A stretch of 15,944 nucleotides of DNA from Raoultibacter massiliensis (GTDB taxonomy: Bacteria; Actinomycetota; Coriobacteriia; Coriobacteriales; Eggerthellaceae). The DNA is taken from assembly GCF_900199545.1 (NCBI RefSeq), contig NZ_LT962671.1:1952096-1968039 (forward strand). Reading direction: 5' to 3'. The notes beneath the pieces were generated by a model. The model saw only the letters and a program-made list of their open reading frames with translations. It was not told where the DNA came from and did no database searches. Positions 1-7,252 of this stretch are shown piece after piece (positions within the stretch are counted from its first letter, which is position 1; the number at the start of each line of letters is the position of its first letter). The position numbers and the translations under genes are program-made.

Positions 1-1017
1 CTCGCCCGCCGCAGCGTCCTGCGCATCGACCGGGCTCTCTGCAAGCGGCATCTGCCGAGCAACGGATTCGATCAGATAGTAATCCCATTGTCCGACCTCG
101 GATTCCGAAGCCGCGGCAGCCCGATCACCCAACGATTCGGATACCAAGAGGAATCGGTTAAGGGCGCCCTCGAGCGCCCAAATCGTGCGACGGAACGGCG
201 CCGCCGCTTCGTCGTCGTTTGTTCCCAGGTAGTAGGTGTCGGCATATTTTTTCGTTCGAACAAGCCGCAGAGGATCGCTCTTCGCGATGCGCTTGAGCTC
301 GGTTGCGCGATCGCTTCCCAGCCCCGCTTCGCCGAGCCACCGGGCAAGCGCGCGCTCGATGCCGGGTGCCGTCAGCGCAGGATCGGCATCGGCGCCCGCC
401 ACAACGCCCGCTATGCGCTCGAGCGCATCGAGGGGCTTGCCCCTCTGCAACTCCTCCGATACGTTCCCGATTCCGTAAAGCGGCGGTTGGGTGCCGCAGA
501 GCGCGGGACGGTACACGAACGCAAGGTAAAGGCGCGTTACGAACTCTTCGTACAGCAGACCTTGCCCGAACTGAGCGAAATCGAACCACGAGCCCTCGAT
601 GTAATAGCGTCCCCGCTCGAACCTGTATTCCGAGACGACATGCATCTCCCCGCTGGAATCGAGCACCTGGACGCACCCCCGCTCGACCGGCCCGCTCGGC
701 TGGTCGGAATAGCGGGATACGGTAAGGTCGGGCGTGGTTGCGGGCGGGTACGTGATGGGTTGATTCACAGCAAACGCACGCGCGAACTTGTCGAAATAAG
801 CGATCACGCGAAAGGTGGTTTTCCCGAGGAACTCGACGATGTATTTTTCGTCTTTGCCGGGGGCGGGCATGGCATTGCTTACCCACCCGTAGGGGTTCTG
901 CGGCGCGAACCCCGCACACGGAGGCATTGCGCCCGGAAGCTCCCGCTTAGTCGCAAAAATCAAGCTCGCCTTGTTCGCCTCGAAGATACCGCCTGTTCTC
1001 TTGTCGTCATCGCCCAT
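1..1017 (-). CDS. Unrecognised protein, 3' end beyond window
   Basis: An uninterrupted reading frame of 339 codons runs from an ATG at 1017 to the left edge without a stop, so the C-terminus is missing. The start is supported by AAAGG about 8 bases upstream and by an extended -10 promoter further up. The protein begins MGDDDKRTGGIFEANKASLI. There is no signal peptide or clear membrane helix, so it is probably cytoplasmic. Residues 58-170 are rich in aromatic and charged residues in an alternating, beta-like pattern (for example YIVEFLGKTTFRVIAYF and YRFERGRYYIEGSWFDF). Residues 185-320 look mainly helical, with a basic stretch around 240-257. I do not recognise a family and assign no function. 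Codon use fits the neighbouring genes, and the long frames on the opposite strand are shadows of this one. It appears to be transcribed alone; its only visible upstream neighbour is the padR/nifX-like operon, separated by a hairpin. Confidence 0.8.
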   Translation of the reverse strand, partial: MGDDDKRTGGIFEANKASLIFATKRELPGAMPPCAGFAPQNPYGWVSNAMPAPGKDEKYIVEFLGKTTFRVIAYFDKFARAFAVNQPITYPPATTPDLTVSRYSDQPSGPVERGCVQVLDSSGEMHVVSEYRFERGRYYIEGSWFDFAQFGQGLLYEEFVTRLYLAFVYRPALCGTQPPLYGIGNVSEELQRGKPLDALERIAGVVAGADADPALTAPGIERALARWLGEAGLGSDRATELKRIAKSDPLRLVRTKKYADTYYLGTNDDEAAAPFRRTIWALEGALNRFLLVSESLGDRAAAASESEVGQWDYYLIESVARQMPLAESPVDAQDAAAGE

Positions 1018-1042
1018 CGTTGCCGCCTTTCTGATACCGTCA

Positions 1043-1051
1043 AGGATACCA
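1043..1051 (-). promoter_or_regulatory. Extended -10 promoter for the gene at 1-1017
   Basis: On the minus strand this reads TGGTATCCT, an extended -10 (TG-N-TATCCT). Transcription would start near 1036, giving a leader of about 18 bases that contains the AAAGG ribosome site. No good -35 is seen 17 bases upstream. This is inferred from pattern only. Confidence 0.4.
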
Positions 1052-1114
1052 GAGTTGCACGCCGGAGGTTGGCGCAACGACCCTGGGACAGCCGATCACA
1101 CAGCGTCCTTACAC

Positions 1115-1153
1115 GCAAGAGCGGGCGCGATCTTCGCACCCGCCCGCTCTTGC
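1115..1153 (-). terminator. Strong hairpin after the padR/nifX-like operon
   Basis: Perfect 13-bp arms (GCAAGAGCGGGCG at 1115-1127 and its complement at 1141-1153) enclose a 13-base loop. It lies in the otherwise empty 1018-1353 gap, downstream of the NifX-like gene and upstream of the next minus-strand promoter. It therefore probably ends the operon's transcript. There is no U-tract on either side, so termination is inferred from position and stem strength. The rest of the gap shows only a doubtful 56-codon frame (1173-1343, -). Confidence 0.5.
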
Positions 1154-1353
1154 CCGTTTGCCGTCTGACGCCCTAACCCTGCGATCGGCTCGTACCCGGA
1201 GGCGGGCAGCTCCTCAACGAAGGAGGCGTTTGCGCGGAAAGGGACGCGTCAACCATGCGCATGATCCCCGTCGCCGACGATTCCGCATCGACATCGAGGG
1301 CGTCCTCGACCGAATCGGCTTCGTTTCGTTCGTCTTCCATGACGCCCAATCGC

Positions 1354-1734
1354 CTAGTGGTGATGCTGACAGGTGTTCTCGACGCCCATGACGGGCACAT
1401 TGCCCTGGGCGACCAACTTGGCCGCATCGCCAACGTTCGGCGTCATGTTTTCGAAGTACACGGTGATTCCCGCATCGTTGAAGCCCATGAGCGGCCTACC
1501 GCCCATGCCGGCTGCTACGATGGCATCGACGCCCTGCTCGGCCAAGAGCCCCACGGGGCGCAGGCACCCGCCCTCCTCGTGAGGGGGATTGGCGAGAATC
1601 GACGTCTCCTTTATCTCGCCGTCGACGATGTCGACGATCGTGAAGCAATCGCAATGGCCGAAGTGGCCCGACCGCTCGGCCTCCAGACCGCCCTCGCCCA
1701 TCGAAGGCACCGCCAGCTTCATCGTTTCGCTCAT
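1354..1734 (-). CDS. NifX/NifB-like Fe-Mo cofactor-binding domain protein
   Basis: A 126-residue protein of the dinitrogenase iron-molybdenum cofactor family (Pfam PF02579 type), which spans nearly the whole chain. Visible hallmarks are the start MKLAVPSMG, the Cys/His motif HFGHCDCF at 24-31, the glycine-rich AIVAAGMGGRPLMGF around 71-85, and a metal-binding-looking tail CQHHH at 122-126. Proteins of this size without other nif genes are not nitrogenase components; they are thought to bind or carry Fe-S or Fe-Mo-type clusters, but the role is unproven. The ATG at 1734 is chosen over one at 1785 because AAGGA sits 7 bases before it and the longer start would overlap the upstream gene. It starts 4 bases after the padR stop, so the two are one operon and probably translationally coupled. 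It is likely regulated by that PadR protein. Confidence 0.9.
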   Translation of the reverse strand: MSETMKLAVPSMGEGGLEAERSGHFGHCDCFTIVDIVDGEIKETSILANPPHEEGGCLRPVGLLAEQGVDAIVAAGMGGRPLMGFNDAGITVYFENMTPNVGDAAKLVAQGNVPVMGVENTCQHHH

Positions 1735-1738
1735 GATC

Positions 1739-2194
1739 CTATCCTTCCTTTCCGGGATCCGCTCCCGTATCATCTTTCGGACCATCTGATCTCTTCTCCT
1801 CGAGATGGGTTAGCCCGTCTTCCAACATCGATGCAAGCAATCCGTCCAAGCGTTCACGGCTGCGCAGTGCGTCGATCCACTGTTCGGCGAGCTCGACGCC
1901 CTGCACGGTCAGCTCGTACTCGCGGCGACGGGGGCCCGATCCATCTTCGCACCAGCGCGACACGACCGACCCCTCTTCCTCCATGCGCCGCAGCGTGCGG
2001 TACAAGCCTCCCACATCGGCGTCCACCTCGCCATCGCTCATCTCGAGAATGGTTCGGCGAAGATCGTAGCCGTACCCGCCCGCATACAGAAGCGCAGCCA
2101 GGGCAGCGGGCTCGACAAGCGCCCCGCCTCCCCCGCCTCGGCGGCGGCAGCACGGTTTGCGGGCTTCGTTGCCCGAACAATCGCCCCTCGGCAT
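1739..2194 (-). CDS. PadR-family transcriptional regulator
   Basis: A 151-residue winged-helix regulator. The PadR domain covers about residues 27-105: VEPAALAALLYAGGYGYDL leads into the recognition region, followed by DADVGGLYRTLRRMEEEGSV and the wing with REYELTVQG. A helical dimerisation segment follows (about 100-132), then a charged tail. The first 25 residues carry Cys6, Cys15 and Cys16 and a run of five glycines. PadR proteins next to NifX-like genes often have such Cys/Gly-rich N-termini, which suggests (inference) that metal or cluster binding modulates DNA binding. The ATG at 2194 is chosen because GGGAGG lies 8 bases upstream. A longer frame to 2296 has no ribosome site and an arginine-rich, non-domain extension. 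Upstream are two palindromes overlapping the promoter, so negative autoregulation of this gene and the NifX-like partner is likely. Confidence 0.9.
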   Translation of the reverse strand: MPRGDCSGNEARKPCCRRRGGGGGALVEPAALAALLYAGGYGYDLRRTILEMSDGEVDADVGGLYRTLRRMEEEGSVVSRWCEDGSGPRRREYELTVQGVELAEQWIDALRSRERLDGLLASMLEDGLTHLEEKRSDGPKDDTGADPGKEG

Positions 2195-2314
2195 TCGCCT
2201 TTCCTCCCGTCGCCTTGCAGCCGTCGCATCGCACGCGCTCGCTGAGCAATACCGCGCATTCGCCCGGCCGCTCGCACGCCCGACAACCCGCAGCATTGCT
2301 TTGTCGGTATCATC

Positions 2315-2360
2315 TATATGACGTTAACATATACCTCTGCATATATGTTGTCAACATATA
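2315..2360 (-). promoter_or_regulatory. padR operon promoter with two palindromic operators
   Basis: On the minus strand a consensus -35 TTGACA (2354-2349) is followed, after exactly 17 bases, by a -10 TATGTT (2331-2326). Each element lies inside a 19-bp inverted repeat. Positions 2342-2360 are a perfect palindrome, TATATGTTGTCAACATATA. Positions 2315-2333 share its arms, TATATG and CATATA, with a 7-base centre. Centre-to-centre spacing is 27 bp. The ATGT...ACAT core is the kind of site PadR proteins bind. A repressor bound here would block RNA polymerase directly. The start site would be near 2319, giving a leader of about 125 bases. The rest of the 2195-2497 gap shows no gene. Confidence 0.75.
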
Positions 2361-2497
2361 ATCAAGCGAGCGAGTCGAAAAGACCGGCACCCTAACCGAA
2401 CGGCAGGGAGGAAAAGACGCGGGAAAGCTCGCTGGTACCGGCGACGCAGCCGATGCGACACGGAGCCGCCAGAATGCTGCGCTCGCGCATGCTCTTT

Positions 2498-4009
2498 TCA
2501 GGAAACAGGTTCGCTCAGTCGGGCAAGAAGCTCGTCTCGAGACCCGACTCCGAGCTTCCTGTAGATATGGCGGGTGTGGGTTTTCACGGTGTTCGACGAT
2601 ATGAACAAGGTTTTGGCAATATAGGTTGAACTGTGCCCGCGGGCAAGGTAGAAAAGGAGCTCTCGTTCGCGGTCGGTAAGCCCAGCTTCGCTTGAGAGGG
2701 CGTCGAGGCGCGCGCGAAACGCCTCTTCAACTACCTCGGGAACCGCCGAAGCCCCCCACCCGCTTTCTGCTTTCGTCGAAACAAGCTGTTTCCACGAAGT
2801 GTATACGAGGCTCGCGAGAACTGCGGCGAAGTACGCGTTCACCAAGACCTTGAGGATATCCGTGTTGTCGATGCCGTAATACTCGAAAACCGATTGCAAA
2901 CCCATCGCCAGCAGGATGGCAAGACTCTGCAACGCCATCACGGAACCGAACACGAACGGCCGAGGGAATTCTCCCGACGATGCCACCACGACAAGCGAGC
3001 AGGCTACGAATATCGACACGAAGATGAGCGGAACGCCGACCATCGGGCCGACAAGCGCCGAAGAGCCGCTCGTGGGCGGAAGGCTGTTGAGAACCACGCA
3101 TGCCGCAACGCACAAAGGGACGACCACGCGCCCCACGAGCACCGCCAAGGAGGTGCGCGGCTTTATAAAGCAGAGAAGCAAAGCCAGAGCCGCTGCGCAC
3201 AGAGCGCAGACGAAGTCCACCGTCGCATCATCGTGTTTCACCATCGTACTTGAAAACACCCAGATGAACGATCCGAGCAAAGGCATCCACATGAGAGAAA
3301 GAACCGTTTCGAAGGAACGCGCGATGCCTTGCGGACTCGCAAACGGCGCCGCAGCCTGAGGCAGGCCCGATTGGCGCTCCCCTTCTCCCAAACAGCGCCG
3401 CAACCGAAACGCCAGAATCAGCGTACCGAACCCGCCGACAAACGCACATGCGGAGAAGACGATCAGGGCGATCTCTATCGGACAAAGCGATATGAGCCAA
3501 ACGAGCATCGAGGCAATCGCAAAAGCGAGGGCCCCGTTGAGCATAATGGAGCGAAGCCCCATGGAAAAGCACGCCACCCACTCTACACCGAGGGGAACGA
3601 GGCTCGCACCGGCCAATCCGCCCAGCACGAGAAACAAAAGCACGCTCTGGCACGAAAACGAGATCGCAAGGGAAAACGACACGGCGGCAATTACGTAAAC
3701 CGCAGCGAAAACGGCAACTCCCTTCACGCCGAATCCGCTCCACGAAGGATTCGCCGCAGAAGCCAAAGCCAAAGCAAGCGAGCCCACCAAACCCATTGCA
3801 TACAGCGAAGTCATATAGGCCGAAGCGGTGCCTTCGATGCTGGAAAAGCCCTGCAGAACACTGCTCATGGAGGGACACAGAAGCACCGTGGCAAGCAACG
3901 GCGCCAAAGCAAGCAACCGCAAGCGGAACCGTCCGGGCGTGCTATCGGAAAAACGAAGCGAACCTTCGCCGCAAGCCTGTGCGCCTTTGTCGGAAAAATC
4001 GCCATCCAT
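2498..4009 (-). CDS. Membrane-bound LuxR-family transcriptional regulator
   Basis: A 503-residue protein with about twelve hydrophobic helices between residues 28 and 410, resembling a transporter-like sensory domain. The C-terminal DNA-binding domain is at about 444-498: LTDRERELLFYLARGHSSTY, then the recognition helix SSNTVKTHTRHIYRKLGV, a textbook LuxR/GerE helix-turn-helix. This architecture is very common in Eggerthellaceae, where such genes usually sit beside respiratory reductases. Family knowledge suggests the membrane part senses a small molecule and the HTH then acts on nearby promoters. It is divergent from the flavin reductase at 4235, the likely target. I chose the ATG at 4009 (GAGGGGG upstream) over an in-frame TTG at 4012, which differs by one codon. 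No receiver or kinase domain is present. The ligand is unknown. Confidence 0.93.
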   Translation of the reverse strand: MDGDFSDKGAQACGEGSLRFSDSTPGRFRLRLLALAPLLATVLLCPSMSSVLQGFSSIEGTASAYMTSLYAMGLVGSLALALASAANPSWSGFGVKGVAVFAAVYVIAAVSFSLAISFSCQSVLLFLVLGGLAGASLVPLGVEWVACFSMGLRSIMLNGALAFAIASMLVWLISLCPIEIALIVFSACAFVGGFGTLILAFRLRRCLGEGERQSGLPQAAAPFASPQGIARSFETVLSLMWMPLLGSFIWVFSSTMVKHDDATVDFVCALCAAALALLLCFIKPRTSLAVLVGRVVVPLCVAACVVLNSLPPTSGSSALVGPMVGVPLIFVSIFVACSLVVVASSGEFPRPFVFGSVMALQSLAILLAMGLQSVFEYYGIDNTDILKVLVNAYFAAVLASLVYTSWKQLVSTKAESGWGASAVPEVVEEAFRARLDALSSEAGLTDRERELLFYLARGHSSTYIAKTLFISSNTVKTHTRHIYRKLGVGSRDELLARLSEPVS

Positions 4010-4047
4010 CAAAAAGCCCCCTCACAACCCAGCTTGCTGCTGCACGC

Positions 4048-4056
4048 ATTGTAGCA
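4048..4056 (-). promoter_or_regulatory. Extended -10 promoter for the LuxR-type gene
   Basis: The minus strand reads TGCTACAAT, an extended -10 with a five-of-six TATAAT match. The start would be near 4041, leaving a leader of about 32 bases with the GAGGGGG ribosome site. No -35 is evident at the expected place. Confidence 0.5.
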
Positions 4057-4122
4057 CAGGGCAGACACGGGCATGGCCGCTTGCAGAGACCTCGGCTCCT
4101 GACGCGAAAAATGATCTGATAA

Positions 4123-4178
4123 GGTGATCGGTCTCACCCTTTGGGGTGATGGCTCCTCTTTTCCTCGATCCCTAGACT
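4123..4178 (+). promoter_or_regulatory. Phased GGTGA dyads and promoter of the flavin reductase
   Basis: GGTGA (4123-4127), TCACC (4134-4138) and GGTGA (4145-4149) recur exactly 11 bp apart, forming two overlapping inverted repeats (GGTGA-N6-TCACC and TCACC-N6-GGTGA). They end right where a -35 should be: the -10-like TAGACT is at 4173-4178, and the hexamer 17 bases upstream, TGGCTC, is a poor -35. An activator site beside a weak promoter fits control by the divergent LuxR protein. No experiment supports this; it is a positional and pattern inference. Confidence 0.45.
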
Positions 4179-4234
4179 CGAATGGCCGCCACCTTGCGGC
4201 ACTCGCATTAAAAACGAAGGAGAAGGGATACATC

Positions 4235-5983
4235 ATGAAAAAACTCTCTGATTACGCAAAGGGAGCATCGGGTATTTCACGGCGCTCGTTCATAACCGGC
4301 GCAGCGATAACCGCCGCGGGGGTTGGAACCGCCATGCTCGGCGGATGCTCGCCATCCTCTTCCGGCGGCTCGTCATCCTCAACCGGCGCTGCCGCGAATA
4401 CGGCAGAGGGGGCCGATGGGTTGGCAACCAGTTCCTGGGGCGCCACGTATCCATGGCCCGCGACCCCGCCCGAAATCAATGCCGACGACATAGAGGAAGA
4501 ACTGGACGCAGACGTCGCCATCGTCGGACTCGGCGTATCGGGGGTGGCGGCCTTTCGCGCCGCCGCAGAGGCCGGTGCGAAGGTCGTCGGCTTCGAGAAG
4601 GGATCGGTGCCCGGTGTTCGGTCGTCCCAATACTGCTACGTAAACGGCACCCTTACCGAGCAGCTCGGACTGGCGACCATGGATGAGGACGCCCTCATCG
4701 AAGACGAATGGAACCAGTGCTCCCAGATGACGAATTACGCCATCATACGCAACTTCATCCGCAACCAATCCGATTCGTTTGATTGGTGGGTGAACGGAGA
4801 CCCCGATATGTACATCCCCGCCGCGGGCGAAACGATATCCATGATGGGATCCGACGAGCACCCCGTATCGATTTCGGCCATGGTAGACCTTTCGGTCGAC
4901 TACGAACATGAACCGCAGGCAGGCTATCCCACACGCGTAGCCCTGACCGATCACGAACACGTCGTGAACGCCAACCTGCAAAAGGGAATCGATCAAGGAG
5001 GCGCCGCGTATTTCGGACATTTTGCCGAACAGCTGATCATGGACGGCGACACCTGCGTCGGCGTGTACGTTCGCAACTCCGAAAGCGGGATGTACAAAAA
5101 AGTCAACTGCGCAAAAGGGGTTGTCCTCTCCGCCGGCGGCTGCGGATCGAACGAGGACATGGTCAAGGCCTTCTACCCCGCGATGGCCGAAAACGGCAAC
5201 CTGTCTGCCTGGCCGAACATGGATGTCGAAGGAAATCCGACCAATACCGGCGACGCTTACAAGATGGGGTACTGGGCAGGCGCTGCGTTCAGCCAGATGA
5301 TGGCGCCGATGTGCCATGTCATGGGCGGTCCCAACGACGTTGCCGACATGGACGCATCATCGGGCCTCACATCGCCGCACCTCCGTCTCAACTACAACGG
5401 CGAGCGATTCATGAACGAAGATACCAACTGCTCCGATTGCGAACTCGTCTTCGACCGCCAACCGCAGCGAAAAGCGTTTCTCATCTTCGACGGGCACCTC
5501 GACGAGCAGGTTGGCGATTGCATTCTCGACTTCCCCACCACGCTCGCCGAGATCGATGCCAAAGTCGATGGGAAGACCGTATTCAAAGGCGATACGCTCG
5601 AAGAGCTGTTCGGAGCGATCGAGGGCATGGAGGTAGAAACCGCCCTTGCAAGCGTTGAGCGCTATAACGAGCTGTGCGCATCCGGCGTCGACGAAGACTT
5701 CGGCAAGCAAGCCAAATACTTGTTCCCCGTACAGGACGGGCCGTTCTACGCGCAGCGCATGGGCGTCGGCTTGTGTCTGACCACCATGGGAGGACTTTCT
5801 TCCGACGAGTACGCGCACGTCATCAGCACCGAGCGCAAACCCATCCCCGGTCTATACGTGTCGGGAAACTCGCAAGGCGACCGCTTTGCCGTGAAGTACC
5901 CCTTCAAGCTCTCGGGGGCAAGCCATGCCATGGCGCTGTATTACGGCAAGGTTGCCGGCGAAAACGCGGCTGCGGGAATATAG
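4235..5983 (+). CDS. Tat-exported lipoprotein flavin (FAD) reductase
   Basis: A 582-residue FAD-dependent reductase of the fumarate/urocanate reductase-like (FAD_binding_2) family. It has a twin-arginine signal, SRRSFITGAA (15-24), and a lipobox ending at Cys38 (LGGC), then a Ser/Gly linker. It should therefore act anchored outside the membrane. The FAD-binding Rossmann motif is VAIVGLGVSG (94-103), with EKG at 121-123. Further family blocks are NTGDAYKMGYWAGA (337-350), NGERFMNED (388-396), TTMGG (516-520) and GLYVSGNSQGDRF (539-551). Aligned from memory to Shewanella Fcc3, the catalytic Arg402 position looks like Cys399, His504 like Thr516 and Arg544 like Lys558. Fumarate is thus an unlikely substrate; the true one is unknown. 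There is no FMN-binding or haem domain, and no cytochrome gene adjoins. The start at 4235 gives a proper signal peptide and has GAAGGG 7 bases upstream. It is probably controlled by the divergent LuxR gene. Confidence 0.92.
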   Translation: MKKLSDYAKGASGISRRSFITGAAITAAGVGTAMLGGCSPSSSGGSSSSTGAAANTAEGADGLATSSWGATYPWPATPPEINADDIEEELDADVAIVGLGVSGVAAFRAAAEAGAKVVGFEKGSVPGVRSSQYCYVNGTLTEQLGLATMDEDALIEDEWNQCSQMTNYAIIRNFIRNQSDSFDWWVNGDPDMYIPAAGETISMMGSDEHPVSISAMVDLSVDYEHEPQAGYPTRVALTDHEHVVNANLQKGIDQGGAAYFGHFAEQLIMDGDTCVGVYVRNSESGMYKKVNCAKGVVLSAGGCGSNEDMVKAFYPAMAENGNLSAWPNMDVEGNPTNTGDAYKMGYWAGAAFSQMMAPMCHVMGGPNDVADMDASSGLTSPHLRLNYNGERFMNEDTNCSDCELVFDRQPQRKAFLIFDGHLDEQVGDCILDFPTTLAEIDAKVDGKTVFKGDTLEELFGAIEGMEVETALASVERYNELCASGVDEDFGKQAKYLFPVQDGPFYAQRMGVGLCLTTMGGLSSDEYAHVISTERKPIPGLYVSGNSQGDRFAVKYPFKLSGASHAMALYYGKVAGENAAAGI

Positions 5984-6013
5984 CACGGCCCGTTCGAGGG
6001 CAATATCCTACAG

Positions 6014-6060
6014 CAAGGGCGGAACCCGCGTGCATGCGGCTTCCGCCCTTGGCGTTTCTT
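6014..6060. terminator. Terminator between convergent reductase and leuB genes
   Basis: Arms CAAGGGCGGAA (6014-6024) and TTCCGCCCTTG (6041-6051) form a perfect 11-bp stem around a 16-base loop that is itself GC-rich. It is followed on the plus strand by GCGTTTCTT. It sits 30 bases after the reductase stop and 23 bases after the leuB stop on the other strand, so it probably serves both. The plus-strand U-rich tail is short, and the minus strand has none. Confidence 0.7.
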
Positions 6061-6073
6061 GCAAAACAGCGGC

Positions 6074-7180
6074 TTACAACTTCGAAACCACCAGATCGCC
6101 CATTGCGACAGTGCCGACTATCTTGTCGGCGGGCGTTTCGGCGCCCGCGATATCGCCTGTCCGCCAGCCTTCATCGAGCACGGCTTCGACCGCAGCGGCA
6201 ACCGCGTCGGCCGCATCCTGCATGTTGAAGCTGTAGCGAAGCATCATCTCGACCGAGAGGATCTGCGCAAGCGGGTTTGCGATGCCTTTGCCCGCAATGT
6301 CGGGGGCGCTCCCGTGACTCGGTTCGTATAGCGCCACCCCGTCGCCCAGACTCGCGCTCGCAAGCATGCCAAGCGATCCAGTGAGCATGGATGCCTCGTC
6401 GGAGAGGATATCGCCGAACATGTTCTCGGTGACCACGACGTCGAACTGCGCCGGATTGTTGATGAGCTGCATGGCCGCGTTGTCGACGAGCATGTCGGCG
6501 ATCTCGACATCGGGATATTCCGCAGCGACGCGGTGCGCGACCTCGCGCCACAGGCGGCTCGTCTCGAGCACGTTCGCCTTATCGATGGAATGAACGCGGC
6601 TTCGACGCTTGCGGGCGGTTTCGAACGCGTGGTGCACGATGCGCTCGATCTCGTACTCGCGGTACTCGAGCGTGTCGTAGGCGCGCTGCCCCGCTGCGCC
6701 ATCGACGCCGCAGCCCTCTTCGTCGTAGAACCGCTCGCGCGCACCGAAGTACAAGCCTCCGGTGAGCTCTCGCACGATGAGCAGATCGACGCCGTCGATG
6801 ATCTCGGATTTCAGAGTCGAGGCATCGGCGAGAGCCTTGAAGATGCGCACGGGCCGCAGGTTCGCATACAGGCCAAGTTCTTTACGGATGCCGAGAAGCC
6901 CCTGTTCGGGACGCGGCTTTTCCGGATCGGTCGTATCCCACTTGGGACCGCCGACCGCTGCGAGCAGCACGGCATCGGATGCGTTGGCCGCGCGCAGCGT
7001 CTCTTCGGGCAGCGCCTCGCCCGTCTCGTCGATGGCGATGCCGCCGAGAAGCGCTTCAGTGTATTCGAACGCCGTGTCGAACTTCGCGCCCACCGCATCG
7101 AGCACCTTGACGCCCTCGGCGATGATCTCCGGTCCGATGCCGTCGCCGGGAAGCAGGCATATCTTGTAGGTTGCCGTCAT
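6074..7180 (-). CDS. leuB: 3-isopropylmalate dehydrogenase
   Basis: A 368-residue enzyme that oxidises and decarboxylates 3-isopropylmalate with NAD, the third step of leucine synthesis, in the cytoplasm. Clear family signatures are [11 protein letters not shown] near the N-terminus, [11 protein letters not shown] in the middle, the metal- and substrate-binding segment [20 protein letters not shown], then [13 protein letters not shown], and the dinucleotide-binding loop [14 protein letters not shown]. Length is normal and no key residue appears missing. The ATG at 7180 follows AAGGAG by 5 bases. It is the last gene of leuC-leuD-leuB. A 72-base gap to leuD contains a strong hairpin, so expression may differ from that of the first two genes. 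leuA is not in the window. Confidence 0.97.
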   Translation of the reverse strand: MTATYKICLLPGDGIGPEIIAEGVKVLDAVGAKFDTAFEYTEALLGGIAIDETGEALPEETLRAANASDAVLLAAVGGPKWDTTDPEKPRPEQGLLGIRKELGLYANLRPVRIFKALADASTLKSEIIDGVDLLIVRELTGGLYFGARERFYDEEGCGVDGAAGQRAYDTLEYREYEIERIVHHAFETARKRRSRVHSIDKANVLETSRLWREVAHRVAAEYPDVEIADMLVDNAAMQLINNPAQFDVVVTENMFGDILSDEASMLTGSLGMLASASLGDGVALYEPSHGSAPDIAGKGIANPLAQILSVEMMLRYSFNMQDAADAVAAAVEAVLDEGWRTGDIAGAETPADKIVGTVAMGDLVVSKL

Positions 7181-7197
7181 TGTTTCTCCTTGCTGCG

Positions 7198-7235
7198 CGT
7201 TCGAGCGGGCCGCTGCAGCGCGCCCCGCTCGAACG
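7198..7235 (-). repeat. Intercistronic hairpin between leuD and leuB
   Basis: Perfect 12-bp arms (CGTTCGAGCGGG at 7198-7209, complement at 7224-7235) flank a 14-base loop that includes the palindrome CGCTGCAGCG. It lies 12 bases before the leuB AAGGAG. It has no U-tract, so it is more likely an mRNA-stability or processing element than a full terminator (inference). Confidence 0.7.
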
Positions 7236-7252
7236 GTTGGTTGCTTGCCGAA

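Noticed and set aside
88..1176. Plus-strand frame of 362 codons
   Set aside because: It is antisense to the well-formed minus-strand gene at 1-1017, has no ribosome site, and its Arg/Ala-rich content is typical of GC-rich shadow frames.
1173..1343. 56-codon minus-strand frame just after the NifX-like gene
   Set aside because: It has no ribosome site, and its second half is non-descript and Pro/Ser-rich. It could be a small protein, but nothing supports it beyond position.
1354..1734. Nitrogen fixation function
   Set aside because: Only the small cofactor-binding domain is present. No nitrogenase or nif assembly genes are in the window, and such orphans are widespread in non-fixing anaerobes.
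1255..2361. Plus-strand frame of 368 codons
   Set aside because: It lies opposite the padR and NifX-like genes, whose families are clear. The product is low-complexity and runs into the padR promoter.
4124..4234. N-terminal extension of the reductase to 4124
   Set aside because: It would bury the Tat signal 37 residues inside the protein and overlap the presumed operator and promoter. The ATG at 4235 gives a normal signal peptide.
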